Source: JANYCO01 sp031416415
GTDB lineage: Bacteria > Bacteroidota > Bacteroidia > Cytophagales > Cytophagaceae
Assembly: GCA_031416415.1 (NCBI GenBank)
Contig: JANOTP010000235.1
Coordinates: forward strand, 1 to 64,000
Direction: 5' to 3'
DNA length: 64,000 nt
Below, in pieces: positions 33,144 through 41,963 of the stretch. The notes under the pieces were generated by a model, which did no database searches, had not been told where the DNA came from, and worked only from the letters and a program-made list of their open reading frames with translations. A program made the translations under genes and the position numbers. How positions within the stretch are numbered: the stretch's first letter is position 1; each line of letters starts with the position of its first letter.

Positions 33144-33890
33144 GTGATAAAAAAAATAACCTTATTTCTATTATCTATCCTGTCGTCCATAGCAATGCTA
33201 TCTGCACAGGATGAAAAAAGCATTCCAGCCAAACCTTCATCGCCAATGATGGTGAACGACTTTGCAGGAATTCTAAACGGCAACACTAATGCTCTTGAAG
33301 CTAAATTAAGAGCGTATAACGACTCTACGTCTACACAAATTGTAGTAGTTACGGTATCCACGCTTAATGGATATGACATCGCTGATTTCTCACAAAAACT
33401 TGCCGAAAGTTGGGGTATAGGTCAGAAAGGCAAAAACAATGGACTACTTATTTTAGTTGCTTCAAGCGAGCGTAAGATGAGAATTGAAGTAGGTTATGGT
33501 TTAGAAGCGCTTGTTCCAGATGCAAAAGCAAAATGGATTGAAACGAATATTATGAAACCTGCCTTCAAACAAAATGATTATGTTGGTGGAATTGATGGTG
33601 CAGTGAATGAGATTATAAGTAGAGCTTCAGGTGCATACAATAGAGACGGTTCGGAAACAGATAAGAAATCGGAAAGCAAAGGAACCAACTGGATTATCTG
33701 GATTCTTATACTTGGCTTCATTGGATACAGTATGTTTAGAAAACGTACAAGTGGCTACTCTAGGTACTCTTCAGGAGGAACCATATTTGGTGGCGGTGGC
33801 TTTGGTGGTGGTGGAAGTTCTGGTGGAAGTAGTTTTGGTGGCTTTGGTGGTGGAAGTTTTGGCGGTGGCGGTGCCAGCGGAGATTGGTAA
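33144..33890 (+). CDS. YgcG-type TPM domain membrane protein
   Basis: 248 residues. The start codon is GTG at 33144, required for the signal peptide (I-K-K-I-T-L-F-L-L-S-I-L-S-S). The TPM domain (about 35-160) has V-N-D-F-A-G-I-L, Q-I-V-V-V-T-V and the G-Y-G-L-E-A-L-V-P-D segment. One membrane span follows at about 181-196, then a Gly/Ser/Phe-rich tail from about 203 built of G-G-G-F-G-G-G units. This is the classic YgcG layout: a periplasmic TPM domain anchored in the inner membrane with a low-complexity cytoplasmic tail. Confidence 0.9.
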   Translation: MIKKITLFLLSILSSIAMLSAQDEKSIPAKPSSPMMVNDFAGILNGNTNALEAKLRAYNDSTSTQIVVVTVSTLNGYDIADFSQKLAESWGIGQKGKNNGLLILVASSERKMRIEVGYGLEALVPDAKAKWIETNIMKPAFKQNDYVGGIDGAVNEIISRASGAYNRDGSETDKKSESKGTNWIIWILILGFIGYSMFRKRTSGYSRYSSGGTIFGGGGFGGGGSSGGSSFGGFGGGSFGGGGASGDW

Positions 33891-33930
33891 GCCTATTTTA
33901 AATTGAAGTAATATAAAAATTAAAAAATAC

Positions 33931-34713
33931 ATGTTTCGATATTTCTTTTTACTATTCTTTCTTTTTTTAAGCAATACACTACTGGCACAAGACGCTATTG
34001 ACGTGGCTCCAAGGCCAGAACCTAAAAGACTTGTAAACGATTTAGCTGGGCTTCTAACTGAACCAAAAAGAACAGAAGCGCTAGAATTTAAACTTAAAAA
34101 ACTAAACGACTCACTTGGCATAGAAATATTTATTGTTACGATCGAATCGCTTCGTAATATTGCTGTAACCAATTATGCTATCGAACTGGCCAATAGTTGG
34201 GAAGATTCCAATGATAAAGAAAATGGAATTTTTATTCTATTCGATTTTGAAGACAGAGAATATGCCATTATACCAGGAACTAGATTTAAAGAAAAATTCG
34301 AACCTGTAATTATAAAAAAGATAGAGGACCACTATATGAGGCCTCATTTTAAAAAGAAAGAATTTTATGAAGGTTTTTCTGTTGCCGCAGACGCAATAAC
34401 GAATCATATCACAGGTAAACTAACCGATACAGAACTTAAAACAGACGATCAATATAATATATATATAATTACAATAGGTATACTTTTATTTTTCCTCCTT
34501 TTATTTCCATTTTATCAATACCAACAATTTCAAAAACATCATTTTGGTACAAAGCGAATTGGCTTCGTTTCAGCTTTCATGTTGATGAATCACTTCCAAC
34601 CCGCACACAGCACGTTTGAAGATTTTAAAAAAGGCACTGGACCGTTTTCCGTTACGGGTGCTTCTGTCGCTAGTTTTGGCGGAGGCGCTGGCGGTAGCTG
34701 GGGAGGATGGTAG
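33931..34713 (+). CDS. TPM domain membrane protein, second YgcG-like copy
   Basis: 260 residues with a signal peptide (residues 1-20, ending near L-L-A-Q), a TPM domain (about 30-165: V-N-D-L-A-G-L-L-T, G-I-E-I-F-I-V-T-I, N-G-I-F-I-L-F) and a membrane span at about 178-193. The tail carries a short extra region and only a minimal Gly-rich end (F-G-G-G-A-G-G-S-W-G-G-W). It has diverged strongly from the gene before it and lies 40 nt downstream, so the operon contains three TPM proteins of different topology. Confidence 0.88.
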   Translation: MFRYFFLLFFLFLSNTLLAQDAIDVAPRPEPKRLVNDLAGLLTEPKRTEALEFKLKKLNDSLGIEIFIVTIESLRNIAVTNYAIELANSWEDSNDKENGIFILFDFEDREYAIIPGTRFKEKFEPVIIKKIEDHYMRPHFKKKEFYEGFSVAADAITNHITGKLTDTELKTDDQYNIYIITIGILLFFLLLFPFYQYQQFQKHHFGTKRIGFVSAFMLMNHFQPAHSTFEDFKKGTGPFSVTGASVASFGGGAGGSWGGW

Positions 34714-34730
34714 TAGTTACAGTTAAAAGG

Positions 34731-34774
34731 AACAGTGAAGGATTAAGAAATAAATCTGTTTATTCTTCACTGTT
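34731..34774 (+). terminator. Terminator of the lemA-TPM operon
   Basis: A 10-bp stem AACAGTGAAG/CTTCACTGTT around a loop with further weak pairing (AATAAA/TTTATT), followed by TCTTTTTCC. It starts 17 nt after the stop. Confidence 0.75.
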
Positions 34775-34800
34775 TCTTTTTCCTAATATATCTTAGGTCT

Positions 34801-35439
34801 ATGGTTTTAATACGATTTTTAAAACAACAAAACTGGTGGTACGTAATAGCATGCCTTATTTGTCTGTTGCTCTTTCAATATATTTATTTGAGCATCGGCT
34901 GGTCATTATTATTTGCTAGCAGTTTTCTCATCTTCTACAGCCTAAAATTTGCTGAAAAATATAATAACCAATTTATTGATCGATTAAAATTGTTCTTTTA
35001 CTTTCTTTATTTCACTTTATTTTTTCTCTCTACAGGTTCATACGGAACTAGAATACTCGTTATAACTCTCTTTCCCTTTTTCGCTTTTATTTTGTATTTT
35101 TATACACTGCTTATTTTCTACAAAAACGAAATGGAAAAAAAAGGAACAACTATTAAAAAACCTTATTGGCTTATTATTATATTTATTCAAACCATACTCA
35201 TGGCGGGAATAGCAATATGGGCAATAACCCAAAAGGTAGAAGCTGAAAAACAAAAAATACTAGCATTTACTGCTAAAGAAGAAGCTGTAAAAAATATCCA
35301 CTTAGCTTCAATTGAAAAGGATGAAAAGGCAAAAGCAAAAGCGGAAATTGAAAAACAAATCTTAATTGCCGAACAAGCGAAAGCAGAAGCCTTGGTATAT
35401 AAAAAACTCTACGAAAATTCTTTAAAACGTAAAAAGTAA
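34801..35439 (+). CDS. Membrane protein with C-terminal coiled coil, paired with a Crp regulator
   Basis: 212 residues: five hydrophobic segments in the first 145 residues, then a charged helical tail (about 145-205, E-K-Q-K-I-L-A-F-T-A-K-E-E-A) predicted to be a cytoplasmic coiled coil ending in basic residues. The tail has the look of a signalling coiled coil but carries no kinase or binding domain. The stop is followed after 1 nt by the Crp-type regulator ATG, so the two are translationally linked. I do not recognise the family. Confidence 0.65.
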   Translation: MVLIRFLKQQNWWYVIACLICLLLFQYIYLSIGWSLLFASSFLIFYSLKFAEKYNNQFIDRLKLFFYFLYFTLFFLSTGSYGTRILVITLFPFFAFILYFYTLLIFYKNEMEKKGTTIKKPYWLIIIFIQTILMAGIAIWAITQKVEAEKQKILAFTAKEEAVKNIHLASIEKDEKAKAKAEIEKQILIAEQAKAEALVYKKLYENSLKRKK

Positions 35440-35440
35440 T

Positions 35441-36139
35441 ATGGACCCCGAGGCAAACTTTCTTGTTTTACGAAACCATGTGCTTTTCAAACAGCTTACT
35501 TACAAGGAATGCAGTCAACTCAATATTGTATCGGGTTTTATAAAACCTAAAAAAAACGAATATGTTTACTTCGATAAATTCAGTCATGACCGCCTCTATT
35601 TTTTAAAAAAAGGTTATATAAAAATTGGCTACTACGACGAACAAGGTAACGAAGTAGTACGCGAAATGCTGAAAGAAGGCGATATATTTGGACAAATTGG
35701 ATTGGAACGTTACGACAACGAAGGTGAATTTGCCCAAGCCATAAAAGGAGAAGCCTCTATTTGTAGCTTTACGATTGAAGATTTTGAAAAAATATTAACT
35801 AAACGACCTGATTTGGCTATCTCTTTTACAAAACTGGTTGGCTTAAAATTTAAAAAACTTCAAAACCGACTTTCGAATATTGTTTTCAAAGATGTAAAAC
35901 AACGTTTAATAGACTTTTTTATAACATTTTCAGAAAATAACAATCCAGAGAATTCGGACAAAATCACCATCCAAAACTATCTTACCCATGCCGACATTGC
36001 GAGTCTAATAGGATCTACTCGTCAAACGGTGACTACTCTTATCAATAAAATGGACGAAGATGGGATTATAGTGTTCGAACGTAAACAAATAGTGATACCA
36101 AGCTTAAAGGGTTTAAAATCTTATTCTATTTCTAATTAA
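35441..36139 (+). CDS. Crp/Fnr-family transcriptional regulator
   Basis: 232 residues. Residues about 15-130 are a cNMP-binding beta-barrel (F-L-K-K-G-Y-I-K-I-G-Y, G-D-I-F-G-Q-I-G-L), then the long dimer helix, then a winged HTH with T-H-A-D-I-A-S-L-I-G-S-T-R-Q-T-V-T-T-L near 185-203. The N-terminal Cys cluster of Fnr is absent, so it is not an Fe-S oxygen sensor. The effector pocket does not show the classic Arg/Ser pattern for cAMP, so the ligand is unknown. Coupled to the membrane protein before it. Confidence 0.9.
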   Translation: MDPEANFLVLRNHVLFKQLTYKECSQLNIVSGFIKPKKNEYVYFDKFSHDRLYFLKKGYIKIGYYDEQGNEVVREMLKEGDIFGQIGLERYDNEGEFAQAIKGEASICSFTIEDFEKILTKRPDLAISFTKLVGLKFKKLQNRLSNIVFKDVKQRLIDFFITFSENNNPENSDKITIQNYLTHADIASLIGSTRQTVTTLINKMDEDGIIVFERKQIVIPSLKGLKSYSISN

Positions 36140-36342
36140 GAAGCTTTCTCCATCCCTTTAAAACACTCCTGATTAAATTTTGCTCAGATTAATAACATAA
36201 TATGACCTGAACATCAGCTTTTTATTTTTATTTACGTATCTATATTCTCAATTGACTTCAAAAAAATAGTACTTACCATAAAAAATTAATCATACTTCGA
36301 CAGAAATGATTAGTTTATTTAATAAAGTGTGAAATAACATAT

Positions 36343-38250
36343 ATGCAACGCTTAGTTAAAAGATCAATCCATATAACATTCCAGTCCATAATTTTGATTT
36401 TGGTCTCCGTAACTACCTTTTGCTCTCCATTAAAATTAAAAGCTGAAAAAATCATTTTCCTAAAAGAAGAAATTGGAGACCAAGTCCTCCAAGGAGAATA
36501 TTTTGATGTTTTTGAAGATTTAGGAAAAAGTTATACTATTGAAAACATAAGTAGCTCTAGTTTTGATGGATTTAATAAGGGAAACATCTTTACCTATAAT
36601 AAAAATCCAAATGCGGCTTATTGGTTAAGATTTACTGTTTCAAAAACCTCTAAAAGTCAAAAAAAGTTTTTATTAGAAAGTTATTCGCCACATACAAATC
36701 TTATTCAAGTATTTTTACCAAACTCAACTAGTAAATTCTATGTACAACAAGGAGGTGAAGATTTCAACTTCAACCAACGTGTTTATATAACAAAAAATCT
36801 AATTTTCGATCTCCCTCTTCATGAAACAAATCCAACTACAACTTTTTATATAAGAATTGTATCTAAAAATTATAGTGCCTTTGACTTCAGAATAAAAACA
36901 ATCAATTACTTTCTCTACTACATTACAAATGAATATTTTTTCCTAGGAATTTATTATGGCATTCTTATTATTATGGCTTTATATAATATTCTTGTTTACT
37001 TTACTGGAAGAGAAAAAGTATACCTCTACTATGTTTTATATGTATTAAGTAGTGCAGTGCTTACTATGACTGATGATGGAATAGGCTTCCAATTTCTTTG
37101 GCCAGAGTTCCCATCGCTTAGCAGGCCTATCGGCTATACAATTGCTCCTATTGTATTAATGGTTGTTTTTATTCTTTACTCCAGCAGTTTTCTTAATCTA
37201 AAAACTCATTTTTATTCATTATGGAAAATCATATATTCCATTACCGGAGCTTATTTATTGTATTTTATTATTTCAATACTATTCGTAGGAGAAGCATTGC
37301 CTATTCTTTACACAATTCCTTTTATTGCTACCTTTGTAATTGCCTGTATCAGTTTCAGGAAAGGATACAAAGCATCTCGCTTTTTCATTATAGGTTATAC
37401 CTTCATCTTAATAAGTATTGTACTTATACAACTAAGAGCACAACACATTATTGAAGGAAACTTTTTTACAGTTTATAGCTTAAACATAGGCCTTGTATTT
37501 GAAGTGGTTATTTTTTCTTTTGCACTTTCAGACAGAATAAAATATATTAAAAAAGAACAAACAATTGCTCAACAAATAATTATTGAAACACTCAATATAA
37601 ATAAAGATCTTCAAGAAAAAGTAAATAGAGAATTGGAAGAAAAAGTTATAGAAAGAACAATAGAATTAAGTTCAAAAAATAAAGAACTTGAAGAAGTCAA
37701 TCAAAAACTTAACGAACTCAACGATACGATTAATAAAATAAATACTGGACTAGATTATGACAACTGGTACCTTAAAAAAGATATAAAAAATGACCTACAG
37801 GCAAGAATACTAGAAGAAGAAGTACCCTTTGAAGAATTTCTAAAAATATTTCCAGATGATCTTTCTTGTTTAAAATACTTATCGGAACAAAAATGGCAAA
37901 ATTTCTACCGATGTAGAAAATGTGGAAATTTAAAATATACAGAATCTATTGATAGAACAAAACGAAAATGTACCGTTTGCGGATTTGTTGAGTCAGCTAC
38001 TGCTTTTACCCTTTTTCATGGAGTTCGATTTCCACTAAATAAAGCATTTTATCTAACATATCTTTTCTTCAAAAAAGATACTGGAAGAAACTTAACAGAG
38101 CTTTCTGAATTGCTGCAAATAAGAAGAAATACCTGCGGAAAATTTCGAGCTAAAGTCACAGAGAGCAAAACACAGTTTAAAAACTTAAACAAAAATGCCG
38201 TAATCGATAGTTGGGAAAGCTTGATTGTAATTAAAAAAAGAAAAGATTAA
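36343..38250 (+). CDS. 7TMR-DISM receptor fused to an IS1595-type transposase zinc-ribbon module
   Basis: 635 residues. A signal segment is followed by a 7TMR-DISMED2-like periplasmic sensor domain (about 35-180, N-A-A-Y-W-L-R-F), seven membrane spans (about 195-405, Y-Y-G-I-L-I-I-M-A-L-Y-N) and a coiled coil (about 405-470). In place of a kinase or cyclase there is a zinc ribbon, Cys524-x2-Cys527-x15-Cys543-x2-Cys546, then A-F-T-L-F-H-G-V-R-F-P-L and a helical segment, closely following the N-terminal domain of IS1595-family transposases. The DDE nuclease is absent and the frame is intact. I infer a membrane-bound DNA-binding regulator. Confidence 0.85.
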   Translation: MQRLVKRSIHITFQSIILILVSVTTFCSPLKLKAEKIIFLKEEIGDQVLQGEYFDVFEDLGKSYTIENISSSSFDGFNKGNIFTYNKNPNAAYWLRFTVSKTSKSQKKFLLESYSPHTNLIQVFLPNSTSKFYVQQGGEDFNFNQRVYITKNLIFDLPLHETNPTTTFYIRIVSKNYSAFDFRIKTINYFLYYITNEYFFLGIYYGILIIMALYNILVYFTGREKVYLYYVLYVLSSAVLTMTDDGIGFQFLWPEFPSLSRPIGYTIAPIVLMVVFILYSSSFLNLKTHFYSLWKIIYSITGAYLLYFIISILFVGEALPILYTIPFIATFVIACISFRKGYKASRFFIIGYTFILISIVLIQLRAQHIIEGNFFTVYSLNIGLVFEVVIFSFALSDRIKYIKKEQTIAQQIIIETLNINKDLQEKVNRELEEKVIERTIELSSKNKELEEVNQKLNELNDTINKINTGLDYDNWYLKKDIKNDLQARILEEEVPFEEFLKIFPDDLSCLKYLSEQKWQNFYRCRKCGNLKYTESIDRTKRKCTVCGFVESATAFTLFHGVRFPLNKAFYLTYLFFKKDTGRNLTELSELLQIRRNTCGKFRAKVTESKTQFKNLNKNAVIDSWESLIVIKKRKD

Positions 38251-38368
38251 AATTAACCCATCAATTGTGTGCTAATAAACGTTTAAAAGAGACTATATAC
38301 CTTAAAAATATTTTTACTAGAAATCTTCTTCTGTCGCCTTGCTGACAAAATCTTCCTTTATCAACATC

Positions 38369-38376
38369 TATATTTG
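38369..38376 (+). promoter_or_regulatory. Possible -7 box for the DUF3667-led operon
   Basis: TATATTTG matches TAnnTTTG, 24 nt before ATG 38400. A TTG at 38339 is 27 nt away, longer than the usual spacer. Confidence 0.4.
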
Positions 38377-38399
38377 TTTATAAATTTAAGAAAAACAAG

Positions 38400-39194
38400 A
38401 TGATTTGCCCTAATTGTGAAACAGTATACGAAGGTAATTTTTGCCACGAATGTGGTCAAAAAACAATACATGGACGTTATACAATTAAAGGTCTGGTCTC
38501 AGAGTTAATATTCTCAACATTTCATCTTGAAAAAAAAGGACTGCTTTATACAGTAAAAGAATTAACTATTCGCCCTGGTACAGCCATTAAAAATGTTTTA
38601 GAGGGTCAACGATTAAGCTTATACCCTCCCTTCAAATATTTGGTTTTAGTTGGTACAATCATCGTTTTATTATCCCTTCGTTATGGTTTTTTCCATAGTG
38701 AAGAATTAACGTCAGCTAACGCAGATACCTATAATTTTGAAATACTCACAGAGCATAAACTATTTTTCAGCGGATTTTTTAAATTTGCTGAAGACTATGC
38801 TACACTACTTAATATAGTAGCCATACCGATTTTTTCGTTTTTCAGTTTCTTATTTTTTAGAAAATCAGGATATAACTTCGCTGAAAATTTAATCATAAAT
38901 ACATTTATAACAGCACAACAATTATTGTTCTTAATCATCTTGATCCCATTTATAGAATTTGTACCCGGTATAAAACATATTCTAATTCCAATTTACACAT
39001 TAGCAATAATGTTATACAACATGTTTGCTTATGTACAATTGTTTGGAATAAACTTCAACAACCTCTTTAGAAGTTTCATTACAGTAATTACAGGATTTTT
39101 ATATCAGTTCCCTGCAAACCTGATGGTTTATTACATTTCGCACACTTATATAATTCCTAACATTCATTTAATTCCAGATATAAAATTACCATAA
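38400..39194 (+). CDS. DUF3667 membrane protein
   Basis: 264 residues. An N-terminal zinc ribbon (C-P-N-C-E-T and F-C-H-E-C-G-Q-K) is followed by I-R-P-G-T-A-I-K-N-V-L-E-G-Q-R, the characteristic DUF3667 segment, then five or so membrane spans. The family is common in Bacteroidota and has no known function. The stop overlaps the next start by one base (TAATG), so it is co-translated with the YHS gene. Confidence 0.88.
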   Translation: MICPNCETVYEGNFCHECGQKTIHGRYTIKGLVSELIFSTFHLEKKGLLYTVKELTIRPGTAIKNVLEGQRLSLYPPFKYLVLVGTIIVLLSLRYGFFHSEELTSANADTYNFEILTEHKLFFSGFFKFAEDYATLLNIVAIPIFSFFSFLFFRKSGYNFAENLIINTFITAQQLLFLIILIPFIEFVPGIKHILIPIYTLAIMLYNMFAYVQLFGINFNNLFRSFITVITGFLYQFPANLMVYYISHTYIIPNIHLIPDIKLP

Positions 39195-39664
39195 TGAAAA
39201 AAGCAATGCTACTTACAATTATTATGCTATTTAGCGTTGGCTTACTTAATTTAAAAGCACAAGAAAATGATGGTGTTCGATTAAAACACTATGCCTTAAA
39301 AAACAATTTAGCACTACAAGGATACGATCCTGTTAGCTACTTCGCCGGAAAACCATTGAAGGGTAAAAAAACACATCTACTTAAATACAAATCAGTATTG
39401 TACAATTTCTCATCACAAACGAATTTAGAAAAATTTAAAATTGATCCATCTAAATATGAACCCGTCTATGGAGGTTGGTGTGCTTATGCCATGGGAGATA
39501 ATGGAGAAAAAGTAGAAGTAGATCCAGAAACTTATAAAATCATAAATGGAAAACTTTATTTATTCTATAATGCTTTTTTTAATAACACACTTAACGACTG
39601 GAATAAAAACGAACAAAATTTAAAAAAGAAAGCTGACATAAATTGGGGCAACACTATAAAATAA
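39194..39664 (+). CDS. Secreted YHS-domain protein
   Basis: 156 residues with a signal peptide ending near L-K-A-Q. The YHS-like domain lies at about 30-125: L-Q-G-Y-D-P-V-S-Y-F-A-G-K, Y-N-F-S-S-Q-T-N-L-E-K-F and Y-G-G-W-C-A-Y-A-M-G. YHS domains are associated with metal binding, in particular copper. It is periplasmic or exported, located between DUF3667 and DoxX genes with almost no spacing. Confidence 0.88.
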   Translation: MKKAMLLTIIMLFSVGLLNLKAQENDGVRLKHYALKNNLALQGYDPVSYFAGKPLKGKKTHLLKYKSVLYNFSSQTNLEKFKIDPSKYEPVYGGWCAYAMGDNGEKVEVDPETYKIINGKLYLFYNAFFNNTLNDWNKNEQNLKKKADINWGNTIK

Positions 39665-39671
39665 TACTGTA

Positions 39672-40079
39672 ATGAATTTTAAACTAAAATCAATTCAAAC
39701 TATAATTTCGTGGATAGCGCAACTACTTGCAGCCACTATAATGTTTCAAACATTATTTTTCAAATTTACAGGTGCTGAAGAATCAATCTATATCTTTACA
39801 AAAATAGGTATGGAGCCTGTTGGGCGTTATGGCTCAGGAATAGCAGAGCTGATCACTTCATTATTATTACTAGTACCAACACTATGCTGGATAGGTGCCA
39901 TAATCGGAACAGGAGTGATGGCTGGGGCAATTGTATCCCATTTGACACTTCTCGGAATATCGGTAAAAGACGATGGAGGATATTTATTTATGCTTGCACT
40001 AATTACATTTGTTTGTTGCCTTACTATTCTATTTATACGCAAACATCAAATACCAGTTATAAATAAACTAATTTCATAA
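39672..40079 (+). CDS. DoxX family membrane protein
   Basis: 135 residues with four predicted spans. The N-terminal W-I-A-Q-L-L-A-A-T-I-M-F-Q-T-L-F-F-K-F-T-G-A and the G-S-G-I-A-E-L-I-T-S-L-L-L-L-V-P segment are typical of DoxX/DoxD proteins, small membrane partners of thiosulfate:quinone-type oxidoreductases and of redox stress proteins. It starts 7 nt after the YHS gene. Confidence 0.85.
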   Translation: MNFKLKSIQTIISWIAQLLAATIMFQTLFFKFTGAEESIYIFTKIGMEPVGRYGSGIAELITSLLLLVPTLCWIGAIIGTGVMAGAIVSHLTLLGISVKDDGGYLFMLALITFVCCLTILFIRKHQIPVINKLIS

Positions 40080-40097
40080 ATTAACTATTACAAAAAA

Positions 40098-40865
40098 ATG
40101 AGAAAAATTTTTATTATAATTTTAATACATGTTAATGTTCAATTAATAAATGCACAAGACAGCACAAAATCGTGTAATTATAAATTTAATAATAATTACG
40201 ATTTAGCTTTTAGTCTTGGGGAAAAGGAAATTCTAGGTGCTATTTCTTGGAGCCACTTTCATGGAATTGGAAATAAAAAGCAACGTTTTAAAGTGGGTTA
40301 TGGTCTAAGGTTTTCTTCCTTTTATGGATATAGTGAGGGTAAAAATTATACTACAGCACCCTCCAAATATACAAGCACGATTCAAGGTCCTACAACAATA
40401 TTTTCTGAAACTATTGAAAATAATATTGACACCATAACATTTGCTAATCCACAAGTAAACTCACTAAACATTTCTATTAATTTACAATACTCTATAAGTA
40501 AAAAATTTGAAGTTGGATTTAATATTGATGCAATCGGATTCAGCTTTGGGGGCAAGCAACCCGCTTCAATCATATCTTCCGTCTATGATGCCAATCAACC
40601 TTATTTAATTTCGGCAAAACCTACTTCTTTAAATTTATTACTAACTAGCGATAACGATATTGGCTCTCTAAATTCTGAATTTTATTTACGCTATTGGCTT
40701 ACCGAACATTTTGGCATAAGAGCTGGATATAGTTTTTACTTTTCTGAATATACCACAAGTCAATCTTTAACGTTTGATTCTGGAAGAATTCAAAACGACC
40801 GCTTTCGTTTAAAATCTAGTTTGTTTATGCTTGCCATAACGTATAGGCCCTTTGTAAAAAAATAA
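40098..40865 (+). CDS. Putative outer-membrane beta-barrel protein
   Basis: 255 residues with a signal peptide ending near I-N-A-Q and alternating hydrophobic/polar strands with aromatic girdles (F-G-I-R-A-G-Y-S-F-Y-F-S-E-Y). It ends in A-I-T-Y-R-P-F-V-K-K, similar to a final barrel strand. It is 18 nt after DoxX. I do not recognise a family beyond this fold prediction. Confidence 0.65.
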   Translation: MRKIFIIILIHVNVQLINAQDSTKSCNYKFNNNYDLAFSLGEKEILGAISWSHFHGIGNKKQRFKVGYGLRFSSFYGYSEGKNYTTAPSKYTSTIQGPTTIFSETIENNIDTITFANPQVNSLNISINLQYSISKKFEVGFNIDAIGFSFGGKQPASIISSVYDANQPYLISAKPTSLNLLLTSDNDIGSLNSEFYLRYWLTEHFGIRAGYSFYFSEYTTSQSLTFDSGRIQNDRFRLKSSLFMLAITYRPFVKK

Positions 40866-40891
40866 TAATTTAACCATTAGAAAATAAAATT

Positions 40892-41332
40892 ATGAAAAAA
40901 ATAATCTTAATGATATTTGTTCTTGCAACAGGAACTATCGCTTGTAAAAAAGCAAAAGACGAAACCAAAATGGTAAACGATATTATAGGGAGTCCTGTCA
41001 CAGATACTATTGGACAAGGCAATTTCATAGGTCAACAACATGACCTAAGTGGAAAAGCACTATTATACAAAGACAATAGTAATAACTATATTCTTCGTTT
41101 AGAGAATTTCAATCTTACCTCTGCTCCAGATCCTGATGTTTTACTTTCTAAAACCAGTACTTATAGTGCAGGCAACGTAATTAACGTGACAGGCTTAAGT
41201 CAAAATACTAATTATTCTAACAGCTCTATTAATATAGACGTCGATAACACTATTAATTTTACTGAATACAAATATGTAATAATTTGGTGTACGCAATACA
41301 GTGCTTATTTTGGGCATGCGACTTTAAATTAA
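40892..41332 (+). CDS. DM13-domain lipoprotein
   Basis: 146 residues with a lipoprotein signal (G-T-I-A-C, Cys18) and a DM13 domain from about 45: G-K-A-L-L-Y-K-D-N-S-N-N-Y-I-L-R-L, N-F-N-L-T-S-A-P-D-P-D-V-L-L-S and the final Y-V-I-I-W-C-T-Q-Y-S-A-Y-F-G-H-A. The conserved tryptophan-cysteine pair is present. DM13 has been proposed as a redox-active domain. It sits 26 nt after the beta-barrel gene. Confidence 0.9.
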   Translation: MKKIILMIFVLATGTIACKKAKDETKMVNDIIGSPVTDTIGQGNFIGQQHDLSGKALLYKDNSNNYILRLENFNLTSAPDPDVLLSKTSTYSAGNVINVTGLSQNTNYSNSSINIDVDNTINFTEYKYVIIWCTQYSAYFGHATLN

Positions 41333-41426
41333 AAATGTTCTTGAAATTATATTGTTTTTACAAAAATAATACTGTAATTATTGTAAAATAATGAACTATT
41401 CAATACTTGTAAGCTGTTATGGAAAT

Positions 41427-41960
41427 ATGAAAAAAGTAATGTTTTTATCTCTATTATTATTTTGCTCCACAATTGTATTCGGACAAAATAAAAAAATACA
41501 ACCTGAAAATGAAATTCTTTTTAAAATAAAGAATAGTGGAATCAGTGTTGAGGGTAAATTTAAAGGACTGGCAGGTGTAATAATATTTGACACAAAGAAT
41601 ATCGCAACTTCATTAATAGATGTTAGTATAGATGCAAAAACAATAAATACAGACAACAATACTCGTGATGGACATCTAAAGAAAAAAGAATATTTTGACG
41701 TTGAATCATTTCCTAAAATACTGTTTCAATCAAAAAAAATAGAACTTACTAAATCCGGATATTTAGCAACAGGAAACTTAACAATGAAAGGAAAAACAAA
41801 GGAGATAAAAATCCCTTTCATCTATTCAGAAAAAGGCAACGAAGGTGTCTTCAATGGGAGTTTCAATTTAAATAGATTAGACTATGGCGTAGGAAGTTCT
41901 AGTTGGATATTATCTGACAATGCTACGATAACATTAACTATAAAAGTATTAAATCAATAA
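41427..41960 (+). CDS. YceI family periplasmic protein
   Basis: The start is placed at ATG 41427, giving a signal peptide ending F-G-Q and 177 residues in all. The YceI lipocalin-like barrel is clear: S-V-E-G-K-F-K-G-L-A-G, N-T-R-D-G-H-L-K-K-K-E-Y-F-D-V-E-S-F-P-K-I and T-G-N-L-T-M-K-G-K-T-K-E-I. YceI proteins bind long isoprenoid or lipid molecules such as polyprenyl quinones in the periplasm. Confidence 0.93.
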   Translation: MKKVMFLSLLLFCSTIVFGQNKKIQPENEILFKIKNSGISVEGKFKGLAGVIIFDTKNIATSLIDVSIDAKTINTDNNTRDGHLKKKEYFDVESFPKILFQSKKIELTKSGYLATGNLTMKGKTKEIKIPFIYSEKGNEGVFNGSFNLNRLDYGVGSSSWILSDNATITLTIKVLNQ

Positions 41961-41963
41961 AAT

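Noticed and set aside
33780..33885. A DNA repeat array in the YgcG gene
   Set aside because: The GGTGGC-type repetition encodes a Gly/Ser/Phe tail, a known low-complexity feature of YgcG proteins, and not a CRISPR or mobile repeat.
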